This document shows positions 33,667 to 42,391 of a stretch of 64,000 bases of DNA, in pieces. A program made the position numbers and the translations under genes. The notes under the pieces were generated by a model. That model was not told the origin of the DNA. It did no database searches and was given only the letters and a program-made list of their open reading frames with translations. This stretch comes from JBMOGA01 sp049318625. GTDB taxonomy: Bacteria > Pseudomonadota > Alphaproteobacteria > Rhizobiales > Hyphomicrobiaceae. The stretch covers positions 62,001-126,000 of the forward strand of contig JBMOGA010000004.1 of NCBI GenBank assembly GCA_049318625.1, read 5' to 3'. The first letter of the stretch is position 1; each line of letters starts with the position of its first letter.

Positions 33667-34661
33667 GCGTCCAGGCCGGAACATCGGCAACGCAAGCGCC
33701 GGCAGGACTCTTCGGACTCGCGCCGGACCGGCTGTTCATCGTCTTGTCCCGCCTCGTCGCCTTGAGCGCACTGGCCATTACGCTGTCGCTGCTGTCGCCG
33801 CACTTCCTGACCTGGAACAACACCGTCAACATCCTGCGCCACGCCGCCCCCCTCTTCATCATGTCGGCGGGGCTGACGATCGTCGTCCTCACCGCCGGCA
33901 TCGATCTCTCGGTCGGCGCCGTTCTCGGCCTGTCGGCCTGCCTCGCCGCGTCCATGATCACGCAGGGCTATCCCGGGCTCGGTATCGCGTCGGCCCTCGG
34001 TGCCGGCCTCGCGTGCGGACTGGCCAACGGCGCCCTGGTGGCCTACGCGCGCATCCCCTCCTTCATCGCCACCTACGGCATGCTGTGGATCGCCAACGGC
34101 TTGGCCTACGTGTTCATGCAGGGCGAAGTGATCTACGGCCTGCCGGCGAGCTTCCGCTCGATCGGCATCGGCTACATCGGGCCCATCCCGATCCCGGTCT
34201 TACTGATGGTTGCAGCAATCGTGATCCTGCAGATCGTGATGCACCGCACGCCGTTCGGAAGAGGCGTCTATGCCATCGGCGGCAACCCGATCGCCGCCCG
34301 TCTGTCCGGCATGCCGGTTCAGCGCCGGCTGGTCATCGTGTACGGATTGAGCGGACTGATGGCGAGTTTCGCCAGTCTTGTGGTGATCGCGCGAACGAAT
34401 GCCGCCGACGTGAGCCTCGGCGAGGAGCAGTTGCTGCCCGCCATCGCCGCCGTCTGCCTCGGCGGCACCTCGCTGTTCGGCGGCGTCGGCGGCATCGCCG
34501 GCACGGCCGTCGGCGCGATCATCCTCGCCATGGTGCTCAACGGCATGAACCTGCTCGGCATCAAGACATTCTGGCAGGCCGGCGTCCTCGGCCTGATCAT
34601 CTTGCTGTCGGTTCTGGCCGACCAACTGGTCGGCTCACGGATCAACCGGTCCACACGTTGA
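33663..34661 (+). CDS. ABC transporter permease, RbsC type (second)
   Basis: A 332-residue permease related to the first. It has MSAGLTIVVLTAGIDLSVGA near residue 68, FIATYGMLWIANGLAYVF near 132, YAIGGNPIAARLSGMPV near 203, and AVCLGGTSLFGGVGGIAGT near 263. Start and stop of the two permease genes overlap by four bases (ATGA). It ends 44 bp before the binding-protein gene. Confidence 0.92.
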   Translation: MSVQAGTSATQAPAGLFGLAPDRLFIVLSRLVALSALAITLSLLSPHFLTWNNTVNILRHAAPLFIMSAGLTIVVLTAGIDLSVGAVLGLSACLAASMITQGYPGLGIASALGAGLACGLANGALVAYARIPSFIATYGMLWIANGLAYVFMQGEVIYGLPASFRSIGIGYIGPIPIPVLLMVAAIVILQIVMHRTPFGRGVYAIGGNPIAARLSGMPVQRRLVIVYGLSGLMASFASLVVIARTNAADVSLGEEQLLPAIAAVCLGGTSLFGGVGGIAGTAVGAIILAMVLNGMNLLGIKTFWQAGVLGLIILLSVLADQLVGSRINRSTR

Positions 34662-34705
34662 ATGACCGGAAAAGAAACGAGCCTGCAAACCCAGAGGAGG
34701 AAACC

Positions 34706-35710
34706 ATGAAACTCACGAGACGCAACTTCACATCGAGTTCGCTCGCCCTCGGTGCCGCCGCTGCCATCGGAACACTGCCAGCGGCACCCGTCTGGGCCCA
34801 AGGCAAGACGCCAAAGATCGCCTTCTTCGTGAAGAACGTCACCAACCCGTTCTGGAAGGCCTGCCGCATCGGCGCCGAGAAGGCCGCCAAGGAATTGAAG
34901 ATCGATCTCGAGGTGGTGGCCCCGACCAAGCCCGACAACATCGAGGAGCAGACCCGCCTCGTCGAGGACTGGATCGTCAAGAAGCCCGATGCTTTCGTGT
35001 TCGTGCCGGTCGATTACAAGGCGCTCGTGCCGAGCATTCAGAAGGCCAACCAGGCCGGCATCCCGATCATCAACTACAACAACGTGATGACCGACATCCA
35101 GAAGGTGACGTTCATCGGCTCGGACGACGAGTTGTTCGAGTACGAGATGTGCAAGTACCTGTTCAAGTCGATGGGCGGCAAGGGCAAGATCGTGCACATC
35201 GACGGCGTGCCCGCCGCCATCACCGCGCAGAACCGCAAGAAGGGCTTCGATCGCGCCGTCAAGGAAACCCCGGGCATCGAGGTTCTGGCCTCTCAGCCGG
35301 GCCAGTATCGCCGCCTGCCGGCTCAGCAGGTGTTCGAGAACCTGATGCAGCGCTTCCCCGAAATCGACGCTGTCGTATCGGCGAATGACGACATGGCGGT
35401 CGGGGTCGTCGAGGCCCTGAACGCGGCCGGCCGCGGCGGCAAGACCAAGGTCGTCGGCATCGACGGCATCCCGGACGCCATCCAGGCCATCGCCGAAGGC
35501 AAGATGTTCGCGACGGTGGACTTTTCCGGCCACGACCAGTCCTATCTTGCGGTGCAAGCGGCCGTCCGTCATCTGAAGGGCGAGAAGATTCCCCCGGAAA
35601 TCCTGCTGCCGGTATTCATCATCGACAAGGGTAACGTCGGCACCGTGGCACGCACGCCGGAGGAGCGCGGCGTTCCCAACTGGGACAAGGTCACCTCCGC
35701 CAAGAGCTGA
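34706..35710 (+). CDS. Sugar-type ABC substrate-binding protein, Tat-exported
   Basis: A 334-residue RbsB-class periplasmic protein. The N-terminus MKLTRRNFTSSSLALG carries a twin-arginine motif, with a cleavage-like APVWAQG. The mature part has IAFFVKNVTNPFWKACRIGA, DAFVFVPVDYKALVP near residue 100, NRKKGFDRAV near 178, DAVVSANDDMAVGV near 222, and VVGIDGIPDAIQAI near 248. The ribosome site GAGGAGG is strong. Ligand unknown; a monosaccharide, polyol or small cyclic compound is possible. It sits after the permeases, an unusual order. Confidence 0.92.
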   Translation: MKLTRRNFTSSSLALGAAAAIGTLPAAPVWAQGKTPKIAFFVKNVTNPFWKACRIGAEKAAKELKIDLEVVAPTKPDNIEEQTRLVEDWIVKKPDAFVFVPVDYKALVPSIQKANQAGIPIINYNNVMTDIQKVTFIGSDDELFEYEMCKYLFKSMGGKGKIVHIDGVPAAITAQNRKKGFDRAVKETPGIEVLASQPGQYRRLPAQQVFENLMQRFPEIDAVVSANDDMAVGVVEALNAAGRGGKTKVVGIDGIPDAIQAIAEGKMFATVDFSGHDQSYLAVQAAVRHLKGEKIPPEILLPVFIIDKGNVGTVARTPEERGVPNWDKVTSAKS

Positions 35711-35728
35711 ACGCCTGCAAGCGAGCGG

Positions 35729-35750
35729 CCGGGGCGCACCAGCGCCCCGG
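35729..35750 (+). other. Intercistronic hairpin after the sugar-type binding protein
   Basis: CCGGGGCGC (35729-35737) and GCGCCCCGG (35742-35750) form a perfect 9-bp stem with an ACCA loop, without a T-run. It lies between the binding-protein and ATPase genes, and would stabilise the upstream message or partly terminate. Confidence 0.55.
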
Positions 35751-35775
35751 TCCCATGTCTGGAGCCGAGGTGGTT

Positions 35776-36582
35776 ATGAGCGCCGGAACGCCGATCGTCG
35801 AAATGCGGGGAATTGCGAAGCGCTACGGCGGTGTCCAGGCGCTGTCGGATGCCGGGATCGAGCTTTTCACCGGCGAGGTCCACGCCCTCGTCGGCGACAA
35901 CGCGGCCGGTAAGTCGAGCCTCATCAAGATCCTCTCGGGGGCCGTCCAGCGCGATGCCGGCACCATCCGATTCGAAGGCCGCGACATCGATATCGACAGT
36001 CCGCGGACGGCAAAAAGTCTCGGCATCGAGACCGTCTATCAGGATCTCGCGCTCGCCGACAACCTCGACGTCCCCGCCAACATCTTTCTCGGCCGCGAAC
36101 TCACCTTCAAGGGCCTCTTGCGATTCTTCCTCGATTTGCGGCGCATGGAGCAGGAATCCCGCAGCTTGCTGGGCCGCCTCAAGATCAACATTCCGTCGAT
36201 GCGCCAGAAGGTCCGCTCGATGTCCGGCGGACAACGGCAGTCGGTCGCCATCGCCCGCAGCGTCTACTTCAACGCGAAGGTCGTCATACTGGACGAGCCG
36301 ACCGCGGCCCTCGGAGTCGAGGAGACCCGCAAGGTCTACGAGCTCATACGCGAAATGCGCTCCCACGGGCTCGCCGTCCTGATGATCTGCCACAACATGA
36401 ACCACGTGTTCGAGCACGCCGACCGCATCACCGTTATGAAAACAGGCCGGATCGTCGGCTCCAGGCGGACCGAGGAAACCTCGCACGAAGAGATCCTGCG
36501 GATGATCGTCACCGGATCAATGGAGCCGCCGGCCCCCTCCGATCCGTCGAGCGGACGTCGCACGCTGCGCGCCGTCGGATGA
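35776..36582 (+). CDS. Sugar ABC transporter ATPase, single domain
   Basis: A 268-residue ATPase related to one half of RbsA, as in FrcA-type systems. Walker A is GDNAAGKSS near residue 40, the signature MSGGQRQSVAIARS near 148, Walker B VVILDEPTAALG near 170, and the switch His MICHNMNHV near 204. Usual CUT2 ATPases have two such domains (about 500 residues), so this one should act as a homodimer under the permease pair. ATG 35776 is my start; ATG 35755 is possible. The stop overlaps the next gene's start (ATGA). Confidence 0.9.
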   Translation: MSAGTPIVEMRGIAKRYGGVQALSDAGIELFTGEVHALVGDNAAGKSSLIKILSGAVQRDAGTIRFEGRDIDIDSPRTAKSLGIETVYQDLALADNLDVPANIFLGRELTFKGLLRFFLDLRRMEQESRSLLGRLKINIPSMRQKVRSMSGGQRQSVAIARSVYFNAKVVILDEPTAALGVEETRKVYELIREMRSHGLAVLMICHNMNHVFEHADRITVMKTGRIVGSRRTEETSHEEILRMIVTGSMEPPAPSDPSSGRRTLRAVG

Positions 36583-37655
36583 GCGCCGTCGTATCGACGC
36601 CATCGCCGGCCAGGGTGGCCGTAATCGCCGGCGCGACCGGGGCTGTCGCATCACGCCTCGTCGAGCACTTGAACGGCCTCGGCTGGACCGTTGTCGGACT
36701 TTGCCGCACGCCACCCGCCGCCTCGGGCCGGGTCCGCTACGTCAACACCGATCTCCTCGACGCAACATCCGTGCGTGCCGCACTGGCGGGGGTGCCGGGC
36801 ATCACCCACATTTTCTATGCGGCGCGGGCCAAGTTCCGCGAGGGCGGGACCGAGAGTGTCGCCGAAAACGTCGCCATGCTCCGAAATCTGCTCGACGCAG
36901 CCGAACCGCACGGGGCCACGCTGGAGCACGTCCACCTCGTCGAAGGCGGCAAGTGGTACGGCCAGCATCTCGGGCCCTATCCGACGCCGTCCCGCGAAGA
37001 CGACCCGCGCCACATGCCCCCGAACTTCTACTACGAGCAGGAGGACCTGCTTCGCGACCGCCAGAAAGGCCGGAACTGGGCGTGGTCGGCGTCGCGACCC
37101 AACGCGATATGCGACTTCGCGCCGGACCGGGCACGCAACATCGTCTCCATCGTCGGCGCCTACGCCGCCATATGCCGCGAACTTGGTCTGCGGTTGGACT
37201 ATCCCGGCCATCCCCTGCAATTCCGCGCGCTCACCGAAGTCACCGACGCCACCCATCTCGCCCGCGCGATCACCTTTCTCGCCACCGCGCCATCGGCCGC
37301 CAACACGGCCTTCAACGTCACCAACGGCGATGTCTTCCGCTGGGAGCGGCTGTGGCCGCGCATCGCGGAATTCTTCGGCCTCGAAGTCGGCATCGTGCGC
37401 ATGATGAGTCTCGCGGACATGATGCGCGACAAGGACGACGTGTGGGCCGCCATCGTCAGCAAGCGGGGGCTTGTGCCGCGGCGTCTGGCGGATATCGCGC
37501 AGTGGTCATTCGCCGACGTGTTGCTGCGCCAGACCTTCGACGTGGTTTCGAGCACCACCAAGCTCAGGCGCGCGGGCTTCTCGGAGATCGTGGATACCGA
37601 GGAAATGTTCTTGGCTCACCTCGCACGCTATCGCGAGGCACGGATCATCGGGTGA
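36579..37655 (+). CDS. PRISE-like SDR (progesterone 5-beta-reductase/iridoid synthase type)
   Basis: A 358-residue SDR of the SDR75U or a32 type. The nucleotide loop reads GATGAVASRLVEHL, with Ala where the third Gly is usual. The family-specific HLVEGGKWYGQHLGPYPTP near residue 125 supplies the Lys, and NFYYEQEDLL near 150 supplies the Tyr that define PRISE enzymes. VMTDATHLARAI-like and a long C-terminal cap (RLWPRIAEFFGLEVG) also fit, with ALTEVTDATHLARAI seen near 220. Such enzymes reduce activated enones with NAD(P)H. Start overlaps the ATPase stop by four bases. Confidence 0.85.
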   Translation: MSAVVSTPSPARVAVIAGATGAVASRLVEHLNGLGWTVVGLCRTPPAASGRVRYVNTDLLDATSVRAALAGVPGITHIFYAARAKFREGGTESVAENVAMLRNLLDAAEPHGATLEHVHLVEGGKWYGQHLGPYPTPSREDDPRHMPPNFYYEQEDLLRDRQKGRNWAWSASRPNAICDFAPDRARNIVSIVGAYAAICRELGLRLDYPGHPLQFRALTEVTDATHLARAITFLATAPSAANTAFNVTNGDVFRWERLWPRIAEFFGLEVGIVRMMSLADMMRDKDDVWAAIVSKRGLVPRRLADIAQWSFADVLLRQTFDVVSSTTKLRRAGFSEIVDTEEMFLAHLARYREARIIG

Positions 37656-37664
37656 GGGATTGCC

Positions 37665-38579
37665 ATGAAATTCGCAAACGTTCTGGTCACCGGCGCCGCC
37701 GGCCTGCTCGGCGACTATGTCGTCAAGGAACTGACCGGCAAGGCCCGGCTGTCCGGACTCGATCTTGCCGAACCCAAGGCGCGCGGTCCGCTGGCTGCCT
37801 TCACCACGGCGAGCATCGAGAACGCCGCCGCCGTCCGAACAGCGATGGAAGGCCAGGACGCCGTCGTTCACATCGCCGCCCGCCCGAACATCTGGAGCGG
37901 ATCGGCAGACCAGATCATCCATACCAACGTCACCGGGACGTGGAACGTGCTGCAGGCGGCCGAGGAGGCCGGCGTCCGCCGGGTCATCGTCACATCGAGC
38001 GATTCCGTCGTCGGCTTCACGGTGCTGCAAGGCGCCATGCTGCCGCCGGACTATCTGCCGGTCGACAATCGCCATCCGATCCGCCCGACCGACGCCTACG
38101 CCATCAGCAAGAAACTTTGCGAGGAATTGGCTCGCGCATTCCTCGAGCGCGGCAAGCTGGAGGTCGTCGTCCTGCGCCCGGTCTACGTGCTGTATCCGGA
38201 GTTCGAGTGCGAGGTGAAGGCACGGGCCGCCGACCCCGACGGCTACAAGGGCCCGGCCGCCGGTGGTCGTCAGCCGGCCGGCGGCGGCCCCATGTGGCAC
38301 TACGTCGATCCGCGCGATCTCGCGCGGGCCTATCGACTTGCGCTCGAGGCCGCGAGTCCCGGTTTCGGGCCCTATTTCATCAGCGGACCGAACACGCTGG
38401 CCCCCGATCCGACGGTCGATCGCCTGGCTCGGCGCATGGGCGGCAAGCGCGTGCCCATCGCCAAGCCGCAGGTCTATGAACGCTTCCCCCATGCCCCCCT
38501 CTATGATCTGACCGCTGCCGCCGACGCGTTCGGCTACCGGCCGGAGCACGACCTGCGCCGGTTGCTTCATCCCGGTTGA
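37665..38579 (+). CDS. NAD-dependent epimerase/dehydratase
   Basis: A 304-residue extended SDR, with VLVTGAAGLLGDYVVKEL at the N-terminus, VVHIAARPNIWSG near residue 68, and catalytic Tyr and Lys in DAYAISKKLCEELA near 145. It resembles the 30501-31382 product in length and in the pattern VLRPVYVLYPEFE. It starts nine bases after the PRISE gene and probably acts on the same pathway. Confidence 0.88.
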   Translation: MKFANVLVTGAAGLLGDYVVKELTGKARLSGLDLAEPKARGPLAAFTTASIENAAAVRTAMEGQDAVVHIAARPNIWSGSADQIIHTNVTGTWNVLQAAEEAGVRRVIVTSSDSVVGFTVLQGAMLPPDYLPVDNRHPIRPTDAYAISKKLCEELARAFLERGKLEVVVLRPVYVLYPEFECEVKARAADPDGYKGPAAGGRQPAGGGPMWHYVDPRDLARAYRLALEAASPGFGPYFISGPNTLAPDPTVDRLARRMGGKRVPIAKPQVYERFPHAPLYDLTAAADAFGYRPEHDLRRLLHPG

Positions 38580-38615
38580 GCGACGGCGGCACCTGCGACG
38601 CGAGGAGTAGCCATC

Positions 38616-39425
38616 ATGCCGAGCCCCACCCCGACGCCACCGCGATTCCTCCCGGTCGACCTGACCGGGGAACGAGTCGTCATCACCGCCGGCGCGGCCG
38701 GCATCGGCCACACCATCGCCGAAGCGTTCCTCGCGTGCGGCGCCCGCGTCGCCGTCTGCGATATCGACACGACGGCGCTCGCGGCCGCACAGGCCAGCCT
38801 GCCGGGCGCATTGCGGCACGAGGTCGACGTGGCGAAACCGGAGGCCATGGCGGCCTTCTTCCGCTCGGTCGAGCAGGCGTTCGGCGGTGTCGACGTGCTG
38901 GTCAACAATGCCGGCATCGCCGGACCGACCGCCAACGTCGAGGACGTGACATCCGAGGGCCTCGACGCCACACTGGCCGTCGACATCGCGAGCCAATTCT
39001 ACGCGGCCCGCGGCGTCATCCCCGGCATGAAGGCCCGCCGCAAGGGCACCGTCATCAATCTGAGTTCCGTCGCCGGGCGCCTCGCCTTCCCGATGCGCAG
39101 CCCTTATGCCGCCGCCAAGTGGGCGGTGGTCGGCTTCACCAAGAGCATCGCGGCCGAACTCGGTCCCTTCGATATCCGCGCCAACTGCATCATTCCCGGC
39201 CACGTCCGCACCGAACGGTTCGACCGCGTGATCACCGCCAAGGCCGCCATCGAGGGCATTCCGGTGGAGCAGATGCGCAAGGAATACCTTTCGGTCGTGT
39301 CGCTGCAGCGCAACGTCGAGAAGGAGGACATCGCCAACATGGCGCTCTATCTCGCGTCCCGCTTCGGACGCAACATCACCGGCCAGGCCATCAGCGTATG
39401 CGGCGACGTGCAGATGATGCGGTGA
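38616..39425 (+). CDS. Classical SDR oxidoreductase
   Basis: A 269-residue classical SDR. The cofactor loop is VVITAGAAGIGHTIAEAF near residue 22, VLVNNAGIAGPT near 92, the catalytic Ser in INLSSVAGRLAF near 148, and Tyr and Lys in SPYAAAKWAVVGF near 163. An Asp after the second strand (VAVCDIDT) predicts NAD preference. It is the last gene of the plus operon and probably dehydrogenates an alcohol or sugar intermediate. Confidence 0.9.
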   Translation: MPSPTPTPPRFLPVDLTGERVVITAGAAGIGHTIAEAFLACGARVAVCDIDTTALAAAQASLPGALRHEVDVAKPEAMAAFFRSVEQAFGGVDVLVNNAGIAGPTANVEDVTSEGLDATLAVDIASQFYAARGVIPGMKARRKGTVINLSSVAGRLAFPMRSPYAAAKWAVVGFTKSIAAELGPFDIRANCIIPGHVRTERFDRVITAKAAIEGIPVEQMRKEYLSVVSLQRNVEKEDIANMALYLASRFGRNITGQAISVCGDVQMMR

Positions 39426-39445
39426 TGACCGCGGCCGAGCGGCGC

Positions 39446-39461
39446 TCAGTCTCCCGACTGA
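39446..39461. terminator. Weak hairpin between convergent genes
   Basis: TCAGTC and GACTGA pair over 6 bp around TCCC, in the 36-bp gap between the SDR gene and the GGDEF/EAL gene. No T-run is present. Confidence 0.35.
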
Positions 39462-42143
39462 TCAGGCCGCCTGGGCCTCGCCACACGTCACCTCGGCCCG
39501 GACCGGCTCGTCCCGCAGCGCCGCGAACGCGACCGCCGCCGCCGCCGGCCTGCCGAAGGCGTAGCCCTGCGCTTCCGAGCAGCCGAGCGCGCGCAGCGCC
39601 ACGATATCGTCGGCCGATTCCACGCCCTCCGCTGTCGTTGCGATGCCGAGGCTGCGCGCCAGGCCGACGATCGCACTCACGATGGCGACCGAAGGCCCGC
39701 GGTTCGCGAGTTGCCGGACGAACGAGCGATCGATCTTGATGCGGTCGAACGGGAAGCTCAAAAGGTAGCTCAAGGACGAATACCCCGTACCGAAGTCGTC
39801 GAGCGAAACCCGAACGCCGAGCTTGCGCAAGGCATAGAGTTGCTCGATCGTCGAGGCGTTCTGCTCGAGCAATAGCGTTTCCGTGATCTCGAGTTCGAGC
39901 CGCGAAGGCGCAAGTCCCGACCGTTCGAGCGCGTCCTTGACGGTGGCGACGAGCGCGCCGTCGCGAAACTGGGCCGAAGACAGGTTGACGGCGACACCGA
40001 GACGACCCGGCAGCCGCGCAACATCGGCGCAGGCGCGTTCGAGCACCCACGCACCCATCGGAACGATAAGCCCCATATCCTCCGCGATCGGCACGAACTC
40101 CGCTGGCGAAATGGCGCCGCGCTGTGGATGCGTCCATCTGAGCAGAGCTTCGAACCCTGTGACTTGCAGGGTCGCCACGTCGATTTTCGGCTGATAGTGG
40201 ACTTCGAGCTGATCGGCCTCGAGCGCCTGACGCAAGCTGCCCTCGAGTTCGCGGCGTGCATCGAAGCGAGCGTTCATCTCCGGGTCGAAAAAGCGATAGG
40301 TGCCCCGGCCCTCCGACTTCGCGGCGTAGAGCGCCAGATCGCCGGCCTTCAGAATGGCGTCGGCCTGCTGTCCCGCCGCGCAGGCGATGCCCACGCTCGC
40401 GCCGATGTGCACGGGCTTGCCGTCGATCTCGTACGGCTCCGAAAGCCGGCGGCACAGCCGTGCCGCCAGGGTGCCAGAGGTTTCGGGATCGGCCGCACCC
40501 CTCTGGATGATCGCGAATTCGTCGCCACCGAGGCGCGCCGCGATATCGCCCTCGCGAATCACGGCCAGGATCCGCTTGGCCACCATCCGCAGCAGTCGGT
40601 CACCGACCGGATGACCGGCGGTATCGTTGACGTTCTTGAAGCGATCGAGGTCGAGGCAGTGCACGGCGAACTGATCGGGCGTTTCGATGATCGCCTTCTC
40701 CAGCTCCTCGCGGAACACCATGCGGTTGGCGAGACCGGTCAACGGGTCGTGGCGCGACAGGTGCACGATCTGCGCCTCCGACCGGCGCCGCTCGGTCACA
40801 TCCGTGAAGGTTCGCACGAAGCCGCCGTCGGGCGTATCTGTGGTGCGGATCTCGAGTACGGTGCCGTTCGGTCGCTCACGCTCGAACACAGGAGGACTGG
40901 TGCAGCCCGCCCCACGCACGTGGTCGATCACATGCTCGGGGGTTCGCGACGCATCGAACTCGCCGCGACGGTCGAGGTCGTCGAGGAACGCCTTGTAGGT
41001 AAAGCCACTGACCCCGAATTCGGGCGGGATTTCCAGCAGTTCGACGAGCCGCTTGTTGATCACGGCCACGTTGCCCTCGGCATCCACCATCAGGATCCCC
41101 TGGGTCATGTTGTCGAGCGTGATCTGCAGCTCGCGTGACCGTAAACGCAATTCACCTTCGCTCGCGACCAACGACTGTCGGGCCATCTCCAAGCCGCGCT
41201 GATGACGCAAGCTGACGGCGATCGACACCAGAACAGCCAGCGTCAGCACAGCCGAGCCCAAGAGGTAGACCGCCTGGTTGCTGGAGGGCTTCAGCGAGAG
41301 TTGTGGTCGCTCCATGGCGACCGCTACGAACAATGGGTAGGCGCCAACCCGACGGAACGACAACAGTCGGGTCGAACCAGGATCCCGGCCCGCGACCGTC
41401 AACGTGCCCTGCGAGGCCCCGCGCATCTGCGCGAAAAAGGCCTCTTGCTGGACATCGAACCCCGGGACCGAGGTTGCGTGGATGCCGCCCGCGCGCACGA
41501 TACCATCCGAGCCGATCAGCGCGACCGAGCCGAGCCGGCCGATGTCGAGCCCTCGGAAGAAATGCGAGATATGAATGGGATCTACCAGCGCGACGACGGC
41601 ACCGCCGAAACTTCCATCCCTGTTCTGTAGACTGCGGGACATCGGGATCAGCCACTTGCCGGTCAACCGACCGATCATCGGCTTGCCGATGAAAAGACCC
41701 TTGACCGAACTCTCGGCATGAACACGAAAATGTTCGCGGTCCCCGAAGTTGGTGTTTGCGCCATTCGTCGTGGACGCGTTCGACGCCGTCAATCGACCGG
41801 TGCTGTCGAGAACCGAGAGCTGTAGAATGGAGTCGCTGTAGAGATAGGCCTGGGTGACCATCTCCTTCAGATCGCCCATTCCACCAGATTTGCTGTAGGT
41901 TGCCGTCAGGAACAGGAGTGTCTTGTCGACCTCGCCGACGGTCCGTGCCACGCTCTCGTCGAGGACGCGTGACAGGTTCTCGGTCGTCCGCTCGACGGTT
42001 TGGAGCGCCTCCTGCCCCTCCACGCTGATCCGCGTGATGGTTACCGTCCAGACCAGACCGATCAGCGACACACCGAGTAGAACAGACAGCGAGAGATGGC
42101 GAACCAGCCCGTGCAGGCGCTGCCAGACTGACGCAACCGACAT
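39462..42143 (-). CDS. Membrane GGDEF/EAL protein with sensor and PAS domains
   Basis: An 893-residue cyclic-di-GMP enzyme. A membrane helix at 15-38 and another near 283-307 bracket a periplasmic Cache-like sensor. A PAS domain follows (about 325-440). The GGDEF domain has GGDEF near residue 537, preceded five residues earlier by the inhibitory RxxD site (REGD). The EAL domain has FEALLRW near 664, VNLSSAQF, ELEITE, DDFGTGYSS, and SEAQGYAFGRP near the end. Both the cyclase and phosphodiesterase active sites look complete. ATG 42143 has no ribosome site of its own; a three-codon open frame with a strong site precedes it. Confidence 0.94.
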   Translation of the reverse strand: MSVASVWQRLHGLVRHLSLSVLLGVSLIGLVWTVTITRISVEGQEALQTVERTTENLSRVLDESVARTVGEVDKTLLFLTATYSKSGGMGDLKEMVTQAYLYSDSILQLSVLDSTGRLTASNASTTNGANTNFGDREHFRVHAESSVKGLFIGKPMIGRLTGKWLIPMSRSLQNRDGSFGGAVVALVDPIHISHFFRGLDIGRLGSVALIGSDGIVRAGGIHATSVPGFDVQQEAFFAQMRGASQGTLTVAGRDPGSTRLLSFRRVGAYPLFVAVAMERPQLSLKPSSNQAVYLLGSAVLTLAVLVSIAVSLRHQRGLEMARQSLVASEGELRLRSRELQITLDNMTQGILMVDAEGNVAVINKRLVELLEIPPEFGVSGFTYKAFLDDLDRRGEFDASRTPEHVIDHVRGAGCTSPPVFERERPNGTVLEIRTTDTPDGGFVRTFTDVTERRRSEAQIVHLSRHDPLTGLANRMVFREELEKAIIETPDQFAVHCLDLDRFKNVNDTAGHPVGDRLLRMVAKRILAVIREGDIAARLGGDEFAIIQRGAADPETSGTLAARLCRRLSEPYEIDGKPVHIGASVGIACAAGQQADAILKAGDLALYAAKSEGRGTYRFFDPEMNARFDARRELEGSLRQALEADQLEVHYQPKIDVATLQVTGFEALLRWTHPQRGAISPAEFVPIAEDMGLIVPMGAWVLERACADVARLPGRLGVAVNLSSAQFRDGALVATVKDALERSGLAPSRLELEITETLLLEQNASTIEQLYALRKLGVRVSLDDFGTGYSSLSYLLSFPFDRIKIDRSFVRQLANRGPSVAIVSAIVGLARSLGIATTAEGVESADDIVALRALGCSEAQGYAFGRPAAAAVAFAALRDEPVRAEVTCGEAQAA

Positions 42144-42144
42144 C

Positions 42145-42156
42145 TCAGGTATCCAT
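42145..42156 (-). other. Three-codon upstream open frame before the GGDEF/EAL gene
   Basis: On the minus strand GGAGGTG (42172-42166) is followed by ATG GAT ACC TGA, and the stop is one base before the ATG of the main gene. The main gene has no better-placed ribosome site, so re-initiation or coupling is likely. Confidence 0.35.
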
Positions 42157-42391
42157 CACAACCGACACCTCCGTAATTTAGCTTTGCCGAGTAAAAAAAC
42201 TTCGAAAGGTATCGCGAAGATTGCACGGAGAAATTGTTTGTTTCTACCAAAAAACCAATCCTGGAAACCGATTGTTTACTTTTGCCCACGGAGTGCCGCC
42301 CAACCCTTGCACGTAACGCACTTCCCATGCCGCGCGGCCCGTGGTTGAACGAGCGCGCGACCGATGGCCAGAGCGGAATAGGACAGAACGC

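Noticed and set aside
35711..35775. Full transcription terminator ending the sugar transporter operon
   Set aside because: No T-run follows the hairpin, and the downstream ATPase, needed by the same transporter, would be cut off. A stabilising element fits better.
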